Positions 55,030 to 63,569 of a stretch of DNA of 64,000 bases are shown in pieces. A program made the translations under genes and the position numbers. Origin of the DNA: an uncultured Pseudomonadales bacterium (lineage in GTDB: Bacteria > Pseudomonadota > Gammaproteobacteria > Pseudomonadales > Cellvibrionaceae); contig CANLBN010000002.1 of NCBI GenBank assembly GCA_947488935.1, positions 248,001-312,000 on the forward strand, in the 5' to 3' direction. A model generated the notes under the pieces. That model saw only the letters and a program-made list of their open reading frames with translations, was not told the DNA's origin and did not search any database. Within the stretch, counting starts at the first letter, position 1. Each line of letters opens with the position of its first letter.

Positions 55030-55751
55030 TATTTAGTTCGCTTCAGGTAACCATCTGGTGCCACAGAAAACATCAGTCGGTTGTCTATATCCTTATCTAT
55101 TTCGAAAGAGTTATTTGTATTTAAAAACTCCCATACGGCTGTTTTAGGGTTGTCCCCTTTGTCCCACGGTCTGTCTGGATATGAACCTTTGGGCATGTCT
55201 TCAATTCCAGTATCAAAAACAACAAGATAACTATTTTGAGAAACTAATGATGAGTAGGCTTGTAATTCCTTTAAGACGTGATCATGTGTGTGATTTGAAT
55301 CTAAAAAGACTATAATCTTTTCTTTTCCCTCTGCTTCTTTATAAACCTGGGATATCACATTTTTATCAATCGACGAACCTTCTATCATCTTTATTCTATT
55401 GCTGAGGTGATGGCCTTCAATTTTTTCCCTATTATGTTGCCTTATATCAATATCTACTCCAACGACCTCTCCATGTCCTAATATCTCAAGCATTGAGGCA
55501 GAGAAAATAAGTGAGCCTCCATGTGCAATTCCTGTTTCTATTATTAAGTCAGGTTTAACTTGAAAAATTATTTCTTGCATCATAAGAATGTCTTCAGGCA
55601 TTTGGATAATGGGTCGATCTAACCAGTTGAAATTATAGGTGTATCGATATTTTCCAATTGCAGAATATATTTTTTGACGTAGCTCTTTTAGCTCCTCGTC
55701 AGCTTGCATTGCTTCTATGTATTTTTTTTCATTCGCTATATTTTTAGACAT
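55029..55751 (-). CDS. CmcI-like (cephalosporin hydroxylase family) methyltransferase
   Basis: 240 aa from the ATG at 55751 (AGAGA 7 nt upstream; a frame extending to 55799 overlaps the previous gene). QKIYSAIGKYRYTYNFNWLDRPIIQMPEDI, then LIIETGIAHGGSLIFSASML (SAM site), VVGVDIDIR, and FLDSNHTHDHVLKEL. Family members O-methylate sugars (for example rhamnosyl O-methyltransferases). Ends in a 1-nt overlap with the fusion gene. Confidence 0.82.
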   Translation of the reverse strand: MSKNIANEKKYIEAMQADEELKELRQKIYSAIGKYRYTYNFNWLDRPIIQMPEDILMMQEIIFQVKPDLIIETGIAHGGSLIFSASMLEILGHGEVVGVDIDIRQHNREKIEGHHLSNRIKMIEGSSIDKNVISQVYKEAEGKEKIIVFLDSNHTHDHVLKELQAYSSLVSQNSYLVVFDTGIEDMPKGSYPDRPWDKGDNPKTAVWEFLNTNNSFEIDKDIDNRLMFSVAPDGYLKRTK

Positions 55752-55761
55752 ATTGTTCTCT

Positions 55762-56544
55762 TTATTTAGTAATGCATGCGTAGATAATATTACAATCATT
55801 TGGTTGTGTTTTACCTAGTTCATACGAAGCACGGCAGAATTCATCTTTCCAGTCTTTTTGTTCGGCATTAACTCGACCCCAACCGAAACCTCCATTCTGC
55901 CATAGCCCATTTTTTAAAAACCAATCCATTTGAGCAGTTGACAGTATCTTATAAAAGATGCCGCCAGTACTGACTACTTTTAGACCAGCGTCAGATACTT
56001 CTTTGCATAGATTTTCTAAATTATATGACCTACGATGACCAGCAATCTCTAAATCAAAGGGTGTTAATTCGTCACAGCTTTCTAATGTCCCCATAAGCAC
56101 TGCTAAACGCCTATTTATTGCATCAGAATTAGGAACATGAACAATTAAAACTCCATCAGGTTTTAAAAAACTAGCTGCTTTTTTTAATACCTCTATAGGG
56201 TCTACTACGTGTTCAAGTAAATCTAGCATAGTTACAGAGTCAAATTTTTCTTCTATGGTTAGCTCTTCAATTAACGACTCATAAAAGTCAACATCAGGGG
56301 TGCGCTTTTTTGCCTTCTCTAAATGCGTGCCACTGGCATCTACGCCTACCACTCGTGAAATTTTTCTTGAAAATATTTCAGTCATTAATCCGTCGCCGCA
56401 GGCAAGATCAAGTAAAGAGTCACCTCTAATATTTTCAAGACATGATTTAACCTTATATTTTGCAAGGTAAGCGTTATACTCACTATGATACTCTGATCTC
56501 GACCAAGGGAATGACTCTTGGCGTTTTTTTTCATTATCATTCAT
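55762..56544 (-). CDS. Class I SAM-dependent methyltransferase
   Basis: 260 aa. LLDLACGDGLMTEIFSRKISRVVGVDASG is the SAM-binding region, followed by VTMLDLLEHVVDPIEVLKKAA and FLKPDGVLIVHVPN. UbiG/COQ3-like fold. Acceptor unknown; probably a repeat-unit sugar or the chain terminus. Lies 35 nt after the phosphatase-SDR fusion. Confidence 0.84.
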   Translation of the reverse strand: MNDNEKKRQESFPWSRSEYHSEYNAYLAKYKVKSCLENIRGDSLLDLACGDGLMTEIFSRKISRVVGVDASGTHLEKAKKRTPDVDFYESLIEELTIEEKFDSVTMLDLLEHVVDPIEVLKKAASFLKPDGVLIVHVPNSDAINRRLAVLMGTLESCDELTPFDLEIAGHRRSYNLENLCKEVSDAGLKVVSTGGIFYKILSTAQMDWFLKNGLWQNGGFGWGRVNAEQKDWKDEFCRASYELGKTQPNDCNIIYACITK

Positions 56545-56579
56545 TTTGATTTCCTTTAATAAATAGTTTAAAAATTAGA

Positions 56580-57800
56580 TTATAAAGCAAACTCGTTTTT
56601 AATTAATGTCGAATAAAAGCTAATTGATGGTGCCCAACTCGTTTGGTCTTTGATTTTTTTATAATCCATTAAAACATTAGTCACAGGTCGATCTATCGAA
56701 ATGACTTCAAGGTTAGATTTACTTTTTTCTGTTTGGATTATATGTCTAGCGATTTCTTCTGTGCTTGTTAATAAGCCTCCACCAACATTAAAAACTCCAT
56801 ATAAATCTGATTGGAGTAGAGACCAGCATGCGGAAGCCCAATCGTCCGCATGTATAAGATCAATCGCTGGGTTGCCATTATTATATTGATGGGTAATTAT
56901 TGTTTTACCTTCTCTAGCTTGACGTAAAAAATATTTAATGAAATTAGGGCCGCCGGCTCTTCCATAAACCAGTCCGCTTCTTAGTATAGTTGCACCATAT
57001 TTTGATTGTTTATTTGAAGTTTCGACTAACATCTCAGATAAATATTTTGTATCGCCTAGAATTCCTGTTGGACAAAGCTCTGTATCCTCATTTGCGATTA
57101 ATTTTGAGTCAAAATGTCCACCAAATACTTCGTGTCTTGAAGGGAAAAATAATGGTATGTTATTTGATGTACAAGCATCAATAACGTTACGTAACATAAC
57201 TAGTGTGTTGCCAAAAGCAGAGTTCGTATTCCCAATATGGGGAGATGCTAAGTGTATTATTTTACTTACCCTGTGCTCTTTTATATATAAATCAACAATG
57301 GCTGCGCCACTCATTAAGTTAAGTTCTTGGTAAGTTGGGCATAAGAGTGTTACTTCTTGTGGGGCTGTTTGAGTCAAAATGCTCCCTAGATAGCCGTGAG
57401 CGCCAGTGACTAGCCAGTAATTTTTTTGTATCGACTGTTGTTTTACTTCAAGTGCTTGCTGTATTGAAGTAATAACGTCAATATGTATTTCAGCCCCATT
57501 AGTTGCTTCTAATACATGTTGCAATGCTTCTGATAGAGGTAGGCTTTCCCATCGGCTTAGTATGGCTGATGCAATTGCATTACTTCTTGATATTCCATGA
57601 TCACAGCAGATAACAACTTTGTTACCCTTCTTCAGAGCTTTTAAAGCATTTCTGATATGTTGTTGTAATTGATAGATGTTATTTCCAGCTTTATCGACTA
57701 GTGAGCGTACATCGATAAGTGTAATGTTAGTAGATTTATTATAATCCTTAACTTTACTAAATGCTCCGGTACCTATCTTTTCCGTTATCCATGTAATCAT
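56580..57800 (-). CDS. Fusion: Cys-phosphatase-like domain plus NAD-dependent epimerase/dehydratase
   Basis: 406 aa. Residues 1-~120 look like a small dual-specificity phosphatase domain with the P-loop VVICCDHGISRSNAIASAIL, a clear C-x5-R(S) signature (Cys-Asp-His-Gly-Ile-Ser-Arg). From ~residue 127 an extended SDR begins (WLVTGAHGYLGSILT; IIHLASPHIG; VFGGHFDSK; DLIHADDWASACW). The usual YxxxK is LGDTKYLSE, with Leu in place of Tyr. The two activities are in one frame. A phosphorylated sugar intermediate is a natural substrate for the first domain, but this is inference. Its start overlaps the ATP-grasp stop as ATGA. Confidence 0.8.
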   Translation of the reverse strand: MITWITEKIGTGAFSKVKDYNKSTNITLIDVRSLVDKAGNNIYQLQQHIRNALKALKKGNKVVICCDHGISRSNAIASAILSRWESLPLSEALQHVLEATNGAEIHIDVITSIQQALEVKQQSIQKNYWLVTGAHGYLGSILTQTAPQEVTLLCPTYQELNLMSGAAIVDLYIKEHRVSKIIHLASPHIGNTNSAFGNTLVMLRNVIDACTSNNIPLFFPSRHEVFGGHFDSKLIANEDTELCPTGILGDTKYLSEMLVETSNKQSKYGATILRSGLVYGRAGGPNFIKYFLRQAREGKTIITHQYNNGNPAIDLIHADDWASACWSLLQSDLYGVFNVGGGLLTSTEEIARHIIQTEKSKSNLEVISIDRPVTNVLMDYKKIKDQTSWAPSISFYSTLIKNEFAL

Positions 57801-58822
57801 TCATTGACCTCATTGGGCGAAATATAACACTCGGTTAAACTTCTGAGATACCATCCTATTTTGAGAGGAGGGATAAACGGTATCTTTCCAGTAGTCAAAT
57901 ATTGAATAAAAATATCAATTTCATTGAAGCCGGCTTGTGCGCGTAGAAATGTACTTGCTGAAAACCTAGGATTAATCTCGAACGGTAAAAACACCCCATT
58001 TTTTACTCGCCCTTGAATATTTAGTGGTCCAGTACTTTTTAAGGCTTCAGCTATTTTTTCTGCTTGCTGACGAATCTCTGGGAAATCATCAATAAGGCCT
58101 TGTGAATATCCGCTGGATATAAGCCCACCACGTCCACGATAAGAAACAGATAATTTAGCATCAAATACTCTTTGTAAAGCTACTGAGCCTACACAACGCG
58201 CGTTGGGTAAAGATAATACGCCTACAGTAAATTCACCTTCGTCAGGGGTAATGTATTCTTGTGCAATTGCGATGCTACCATTTCTATTGATAAAGTTAGC
58301 GTATATTAGTGCTTCGTCAGCTGATAGACAATAAAAAACTGATGCACTACCACCACTACCTGTTGCCGGTTTTACTATGCATGGTAATCCTATATATTCT
58401 ATGTCACTCGCTGTTTTTATTTCTCGAGTTAGAGGTATTTTAAAATCTAAGCGAGATAGTAGTTTAAATGTCTCTTTTTTATCTGTATGTATTGAAACAA
58501 CATTTTGATTGTTTGAGATTAATGTAATACCAGCTTGCTTTAGTTCTTCTTCGGCTAAACTTAATAGTACGCTTGGTTGCTCTCCTCCCGGAATTAGGAT
58601 TCCAGCTCCTGCAGTTAAACAGGCATTTTTAACACTTGAAATATAATTATCTTTGTCTATATGAAAAGTGGATGAGAATCCATCCTCGTAAAGGCCATAA
58701 GCAGTAGGTGATATATCGCACCCAAAAATTTCATAATTATTTGCTATTTTGAGAGATTTGTAAATCTCTGTGCCCAAGGATGCGCCTCCTATTCCAGCAA
58801 TCATAACTTTGATGCGTTTCAT
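57797..58822 (-). CDS. ATP-grasp domain protein
   Basis: 341 aa. An N-terminal Rossmann-like pre-ATP-grasp part (VMIAGIGGASLGTEIYKSL, GCDISP), then ATP-grasp: TDKKETFKLLSRLDFKIP, CIVKPATGSGGSASVFYC (ATP-binding Gly loop), QEYITPDEGEFTVGVL, and PFEINPRFSASTFLRA (metal Glu/Asn). Such enzymes ligate a carboxylate to an amine or thiol. Beside an aminotransferase it may acylate an amino-sugar. Overlaps both neighbours by 4 nt. Confidence 0.84.
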   Translation of the reverse strand: MKRIKVMIAGIGGASLGTEIYKSLKIANNYEIFGCDISPTAYGLYEDGFSSTFHIDKDNYISSVKNACLTAGAGILIPGGEQPSVLLSLAEEELKQAGITLISNNQNVVSIHTDKKETFKLLSRLDFKIPLTREIKTASDIEYIGLPCIVKPATGSGGSASVFYCLSADEALIYANFINRNGSIAIAQEYITPDEGEFTVGVLSLPNARCVGSVALQRVFDAKLSVSYRGRGGLISSGYSQGLIDDFPEIRQQAEKIAEALKSTGPLNIQGRVKNGVFLPFEINPRFSASTFLRAQAGFNEIDIFIQYLTTGKIPFIPPLKIGWYLRSLTECYISPNEVNE

Positions 58823-59961
58823 TCAATTACCTTTTTAGCTAGAAGTGTTCTATTTATTAACAAGCCCCTAATAACATCGATAACTCTATTTTGCTGTTCT
58901 CGATTAATATCGTAATAACTTGGTAGATTGATTGCTCTTTCTGGAATATCGTAAGCCAGAGGATTACTGTTAGATGTATCAAATTGGGATAAGCTACTTA
59001 AAGGCCAAAAGAAAACTCTGGCGTCAATATTCTCCGACGAAAATTTGTCGATTAATACCGACCTAGTTATGTTAGTGTCATTGTCAAAAGCAATAGTCGG
59101 CATCCAGTAACTATTTTTATTTCCCAATTGCTCCGGATTCATACTTATCCCATTGATTTTACTTAGGTGTTCGTAATAGTAAAAAAATATCTCTCTCTTT
59201 CTATCCACTAATTCATTAAGTCTTTCAATTTGAGCACATCCAAGAGCCGCTTGAATGTTGGACATTTTATATTTGAAGCCTATTTCGTCAGGCCAAAATT
59301 GTTTTTTTTGAGATCTAGAGCGTCCGTGGTTACTTAACGTTAGTAGCCTTTCATAAAGGGCATCATTATTTGTAATCAGCATGCCTCCTTCACCTGTTGT
59401 CATTGTTTTTGTACCATGGAAGGAGAATGTACCAAACTCTCCTAATGTACCAGTGTGCTTATTTTGATAATAGGAGCCTAAAGCCTCAGCAGAGTCTTCG
59501 ATAATAGGTAAATTAAACTTTTTACCTATTTCTAGTAACTTGTCCATTTCGCACAGGTTACCATAGAGGTGTACAGCAATTATTGCTTTTGTTTTAGATG
59601 TGATTGCAGCTTCAATTCTTTCAGGGTCTATACACCAAGTATCGGGTAGGATATCTACAAAGACCGGTTTTGCCCCTAAGTAGGTGATAGGTGCCGCTGT
59701 GGCAATCCAGTTAGTGTCTGCTAGTATAACTTCGTCATCAGGCCCAATATTTAGAGCTGCCATCCCCATGTGTAATGCACCTGTGCAGCTAGAGGTCGCA
59801 ATTGCATATTTGGCGCCTGTATATTTACTAAAAGCTTTTTCAAATTGGTGTATATATTCATAGCATTTTTCTCCCCAACCATTGCGGGCAGCATCTGTTA
59901 CTAACTCAACCTCACGCTCAGTAATTGAAGGTTTTGTATAGGGTATTTTTTGTTTGTTCAT
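58819..59961 (-). CDS. DegT/DnrJ/EryC1/StrS sugar aminotransferase (perosamine synthase-like)
   Basis: 380 aa from the ATG at 59961, which overlaps the C-methyltransferase stop as ATGA and has GGAAA 5 nt upstream. PLP features: ATSSCTGALHMGMAALNIG, IIEDSAEALGSYY (Asp), and FHGTKTMTTGEGGM with the Schiff-base Lys, so it is a true aminotransferase and not a dehydrase such as RfbH. The GTKTMTTGEGGM form is close to PerA/RfbE enzymes acting on GDP-4-keto-6-deoxymannose. A CDP-4-keto sugar is the alternative given the gene order. Confidence 0.87.
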   Translation of the reverse strand: MNKQKIPYTKPSITEREVELVTDAARNGWGEKCYEYIHQFEKAFSKYTGAKYAIATSSCTGALHMGMAALNIGPDDEVILADTNWIATAAPITYLGAKPVFVDILPDTWCIDPERIEAAITSKTKAIIAVHLYGNLCEMDKLLEIGKKFNLPIIEDSAEALGSYYQNKHTGTLGEFGTFSFHGTKTMTTGEGGMLITNNDALYERLLTLSNHGRSRSQKKQFWPDEIGFKYKMSNIQAALGCAQIERLNELVDRKREIFFYYYEHLSKINGISMNPEQLGNKNSYWMPTIAFDNDTNITRSVLIDKFSSENIDARVFFWPLSSLSQFDTSNSNPLAYDIPERAINLPSYYDINREQQNRVIDVIRGLLINRTLLAKKVIE

Positions 59962-61184
59962 ATAATTTCCAATTGAGGAATAGCGATAACAAATTTGCCA
60001 TTCCAATCACGGATATAATTTAGCTGCTGAATGATTTCATTCTTTAGATTCCATGGGAGAATAATCACTCTATCGGGTTGGTTAGCTTTTAAATGTTCTT
60101 CATTGACGATAGGGATATGGCTGCCAGGCATAAACTGGCCTTGTTTTGCTGGGTTTAAATCAACAACATAATCTATATCGCTAGAATCAATCCCTGCAAA
60201 GTTTAATAGGGTGTTGCCCTTAGCAGCTGCACCATACGCTGCTATCGTTAAATTTTTCTGTTTAGCTTCTTTTATGAACCCTAATAAATCGCTTTTGACT
60301 TTCTCGGCTTTTCCTTGGAATCCATTATAGAATTCAAGACTATTAAGTTTATGTTCTAATTCTTCATTGATAGTAACTTGTACACTGGCGCATATCGCTT
60401 GTTGCCCTGTGTCACTACGTTGAGCGTAAACTCGGAGGCTGCCTCCATGCGTGTTAAGTTTCTCTACATCAAAGACTCTTAAACCGTTGTGTTCGAAGAT
60501 TCGTTGGACGGTAATCAGTGATAGATAAGAATAATGCTCATGGTAGATTGTATCAAATTGGTTTTTTGTCACTAAGTTAAGTAGGTGAGGAAACTCAAAG
60601 GTTGCTACACCATTTGGTTTAAGAAGAGTTGAGAAGCCTTTAACAAAATCATTGATATCTGGAACATGTGCCAAAACATTATTAGCCGCCGTTAAATCAG
60701 CTTCTCTGTTTTGTGCTACTAGTTCTTTTGCTTTCTCTTCTCCGAAAAAATCTTCAATAATCTCGATGCCTTTTTCTCTAGCGGCAGCAGCAGTACTCTT
60801 GGTGGGTTCTACGCCATAGCAAGGGATTCCATGTTCTCTAACATATTGTAGGAGGTAGCCATCATTGGCGGCAATCTCAACAACGTTACTGGATTCATTT
60901 AACTTAAATCGTGTAACTACATCTTCAACGTAGTCTTGGGCGTGTTTTAACCATGATGTTGAGAAAGAGCTAAAGTAGGCATAGTCTTCAGAAAACATTT
61001 CATTTTCACAGACAAAGTCCTCGGTTTGTACTAACCAACAGTTATCACAGACCATCACTTTTAGTGGATACCAGGCTTCTTCTTTTTCCAGTGCCTTTTT
61101 AGATAAGTAAGCATTCGAAGGTGGGGATGTCTTTAAGTCGATAAAGTTGTGCTTCAACTCGGTATGACAGTGTCTACAGTTCAT
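59958..61184 (-). CDS. Sugar C-methyltransferase (TylC3/NovU-like, zinc-ribbon N-terminus)
   Basis: 408 aa. N-terminal zinc-binding Cys set (MNCRHCHTELKH and VMVCDNCWLVQT), then SAM domain VVEIAANDGYLLQYVREHGI, the conserved HEHYSYLSL motif and the C-terminal Rossmann domain (IAAYGAAAKGNTLLNF). This family C-methylates 4-keto-6-deoxy sugar nucleotides, usually at C3. With rfbF/rfbG and an RfbC-like epimerase upstream it should make a branched 3-C-methyl-6-deoxyhexose on CDP. Confidence 0.88.
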   Translation of the reverse strand: MNCRHCHTELKHNFIDLKTSPPSNAYLSKKALEKEEAWYPLKVMVCDNCWLVQTEDFVCENEMFSEDYAYFSSFSTSWLKHAQDYVEDVVTRFKLNESSNVVEIAANDGYLLQYVREHGIPCYGVEPTKSTAAAAREKGIEIIEDFFGEEKAKELVAQNREADLTAANNVLAHVPDINDFVKGFSTLLKPNGVATFEFPHLLNLVTKNQFDTIYHEHYSYLSLITVQRIFEHNGLRVFDVEKLNTHGGSLRVYAQRSDTGQQAICASVQVTINEELEHKLNSLEFYNGFQGKAEKVKSDLLGFIKEAKQKNLTIAAYGAAAKGNTLLNFAGIDSSDIDYVVDLNPAKQGQFMPGSHIPIVNEEHLKANQPDRVIILPWNLKNEIIQQLNYIRDWNGKFVIAIPQLEII

Positions 61185-61744
61185 GGAATGGTTAGGCCTT
61201 TGAAACTTGAATTAATAACGGGATGCTTTCTATCTCTTTCTGAAACTTCTGTAATAGCCAATGGCCATTCAACCGCAAGGGTAGGGTCTAGCATATTCAG
61301 AGCGTCCTCATGTGCGGCATTATAAGGCATATTGTGTAAATACAGTAATTCGCAGTCATTGCTGAGTGTTTGGAAGCCATGAGCAAAGCCTTCAGGTATA
61401 AGCAAGGCACATTGATTGTCAGCGGAAAGCTTTTCAGCATGCCATTGTAGAAAAGTCGGCGAGTTTTTACGTAAATCTACAGCAACATCCCATATTTCTC
61501 CTTTCAAGCAGCTAACTAATTTCATTTCTGCATGAGGTGGGTGCTGGAAGTGAAGACCTCTCACCGTCCCTTGTTGTTTAGTGTAAGTATGGTTAATTTG
61601 GGCAATAGATTTTACCCAGCCAGCATCGCTAAGTTCATCGCTACAAAATAAGCGACTTAAAAACCCTCTAGTATCACCTAGCCGTTGCCTAGTAAGTTTT
61701 TTAAGCCCTACAACAGGAGTATCTTTGATTATAAAACGACTCAT
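61181..61744 (-). CDS. rfbC: dTDP-4-dehydrorhamnose 3,5-epimerase-like (RfbC/RmlC family)
   Basis: 187 aa cupin. Catalytic His in GTVRGLHFQHPPHAEMKLV, Asp in WDVAVDLRKNSPTFLQWHAE, and LLIPEGFAHGFQTLSNDCELLYLHNMPYN. No rmlA/B/D are adjacent; it sits after CDP-glucose 4,6-dehydratase, so the likely substrate is a CDP-4-keto-6-deoxy sugar rather than dTDP. Overlaps both neighbours by 4 nt. Confidence 0.88.
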   Translation of the reverse strand: MSRFIIKDTPVVGLKKLTRQRLGDTRGFLSRLFCSDELSDAGWVKSIAQINHTYTKQQGTVRGLHFQHPPHAEMKLVSCLKGEIWDVAVDLRKNSPTFLQWHAEKLSADNQCALLIPEGFAHGFQTLSNDCELLYLHNMPYNAAHEDALNMLDPTLAVEWPLAITEVSERDRKHPVINSSFKGLTIP

Positions 61745-62799
61745 AATTTGTTTTCGAATGCTTTAATATCTTGTTCGCAGAGGAATCTTGCCTCTTGGCC
61801 TTTATGTTGGGCTTGATACCAAGAGATGGTGTGAGTTACAGACTCTTTTAAATTCCACTTAGGTTTTATAGCAAGTTGTGCTCGAGCTTTGGTAATATCT
61901 AGAGTGAGAAGTCCCGCTTCGTGAGGGCCCTCTGTTCCATCGCCATACTCAATTTTGCTCTCAGGGAAAAATGGGCGTGCTAGTTCAAGGACTTCTTTAA
62001 CCGTAGCGGCTTCATTGGTTTCTGGCCCAAAATTATAAGCACCGGCTAATTCGGGCTGGCTCCATAACGTTTGTGCCAATGTCATATAGCTTGATAAGGG
62101 CTCTAGTACATGTTGCCAAGGTCTAATGGCGTTAGGGCGCCTGATATGTACTACCTGATTCTTTTGCCAAGATCTAATGACGTCGGGTATTAATCGGTCG
62201 GCTGACCAATCACCACCGCCAATAACATTTCCTGCTCGTGCACTGGCAATAGCCACTCCCTGTGTCTTGAGAAAAGCATCTCGATAGCTGTTTATGACTA
62301 TTTCACTTGCTGCTTTACTCGCACTATAAGGGTCATGCCCGCCAAGATTATCTATTTCACGATAAGGCCAGTGCCATTCATGATTTTGATAAACTTTATC
62401 TGTTGTGATCATGACGGCGACTTTTACACTATTTAAACCCTTTATTGCATCGAGAACGTGGGCAGTGCCCATCACATTACTCGAAAAAGTAGCCAGAGGG
62501 TCTTGGTAACTTTTTCTAACTAATGCTTGGGCAGCTAGGTGAAATACAATATCGGGTTTACTTTGTTTGATTAATGTATTGAGCTTATCGGAATCTCGTA
62601 TATCACAAAAATGGCTCTCTATTGATTTTGTCAGTTTGGCTTCTGTAAAGATATTGGGGCATGTTTCTGGCACTAAAGAAATACCTATTACATGAGCTCC
62701 TAAATTCTGTAACCAAATTGATAGCCAAGCTCCCTTGAAGCCTGTATGCCCAGTGACAAGTACTCGTTTGTTCTTCCAAAAAGTTAGGGGAGGGCTCAT
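61741..62799 (-). CDS. rfbG: CDP-glucose 4,6-dehydratase
   Basis: 352 aa from the ATG at 62799, which overlaps the rfbF stop as ATGA like its neighbours and gives [20 protein letters not shown], matching the Salmonella RfbG N-terminus; starts at 62805 and 62814 are possible. Motifs [41 protein letters not shown], catalytic [13 protein letters not shown], and [12 protein letters not shown]. Makes CDP-4-keto-6-deoxyglucose. Confidence 0.94.
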   Translation of the reverse strand: MSPPLTFWKNKRVLVTGHTGFKGAWLSIWLQNLGAHVIGISLVPETCPNIFTEAKLTKSIESHFCDIRDSDKLNTLIKQSKPDIVFHLAAQALVRKSYQDPLATFSSNVMGTAHVLDAIKGLNSVKVAVMITTDKVYQNHEWHWPYREIDNLGGHDPYSASKAASEIVINSYRDAFLKTQGVAIASARAGNVIGGGDWSADRLIPDVIRSWQKNQVVHIRRPNAIRPWQHVLEPLSSYMTLAQTLWSQPELAGAYNFGPETNEAATVKEVLELARPFFPESKIEYGDGTEGPHEAGLLTLDITKARAQLAIKPKWNLKESVTHTISWYQAQHKGQEARFLCEQDIKAFENKL

Positions 62800-63569
62800 T
62801 TCCATTGACACCATGGGGCTTTAGCTGTTTTCCATAAATCTTCTAGATAGTTTTTATCACGCAAAGTATCCATTGCATGCCAAAAGCCTGAATGCTTCCA
62901 AGCGACTAGCTGGTTGTTTTGAGCAAGCCCTTGTAATGGTCCATCTTCCCAAGAGCTTTCATCACCTTCAATGAGTTCTAGCACTTTTGGTGATAGAACA
63001 AAGAACCCTCCATTAATTAAACCGCCATCACCCCGTGGCTTTTCGGTAAAACCTGTGACATCGTTGTTGGACAAAGAGAGTGCACCATAACGTCCTGGAG
63101 GCTGCACGGCTGCGACGGTGGCCAACTTACCATGAGATTTATGAAATTTAATCTCTTCATCAATATTAATATTGGCTAGACCATCGCCATAGGTAAAACA
63201 AAAAGCTTCTTCATTTTTTAAGTATTCTGATACACGTTTTAATCGCCCTCCAGTCATCGAGGTTTCACCAGTGTCAACGAGTGTGACTTTCCATGGTTCT
63301 GCTTTTTGGCGATGAACTTCCATTGTGTTGGATTGCATATCAAAGGTTACATCAGACATATGCAAGAAGTAATTAGCAAAATATTCTTTAATGATATAGC
63401 CTTTGTAGCCGCAACAAATAATGAAGTCGTTAACCCCATGTGCAGAGTAGAGCTTCATGATATGCCAAAGAATAGGTTTGCCCCCAATTTCAATCATGGG
63501 TTTAGGTTTAAGGTGGGTTTCTTCTGAAATGCGTGTGCCAAAGCCGCCTGCTAGTATTACTGCAATCAT
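62796..63569 (-). CDS. rfbF: Glucose-1-phosphate cytidylyltransferase
   Basis: 257 aa. [22 protein letters not shown] with the nucleotidyltransferase signature, [43 protein letters not shown] (metal Asp), and [19 protein letters not shown]. Full-length RfbF; makes CDP-glucose. Its start overlaps the stop of the upstream partial gene as ATGA. Confidence 0.95.
   Translation of the reverse strand: MIAVILAGGFGTRISEETHLKPKPMIEIGGKPILWHIMKLYSAHGVNDFIICCGYKGYIIKEYFANYFLHMSDVTFDMQSNTMEVHRQKAEPWKVTLVDTGETSMTGGRLKRVSEYLKNEEAFCFTYGDGLANINIDEEIKFHKSHGKLATVAAVQPPGRYGALSLSNNDVTGFTEKPRGDGGLINGGFFVLSPKVLELIEGDESSWEDGPLQGLAQNNQLVAWKHSGFWHAMDTLRDKNYLEDLWKTAKAPWCQWK

Noticed and set aside
58819..59961. RfbH/ColD-type PLP dehydrase for 3,6-dideoxy sugars
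   Set aside because: The Schiff-base Lys is present in GTKTMTTGEGG, as in aminotransferases, whereas those dehydrases replace it with His.
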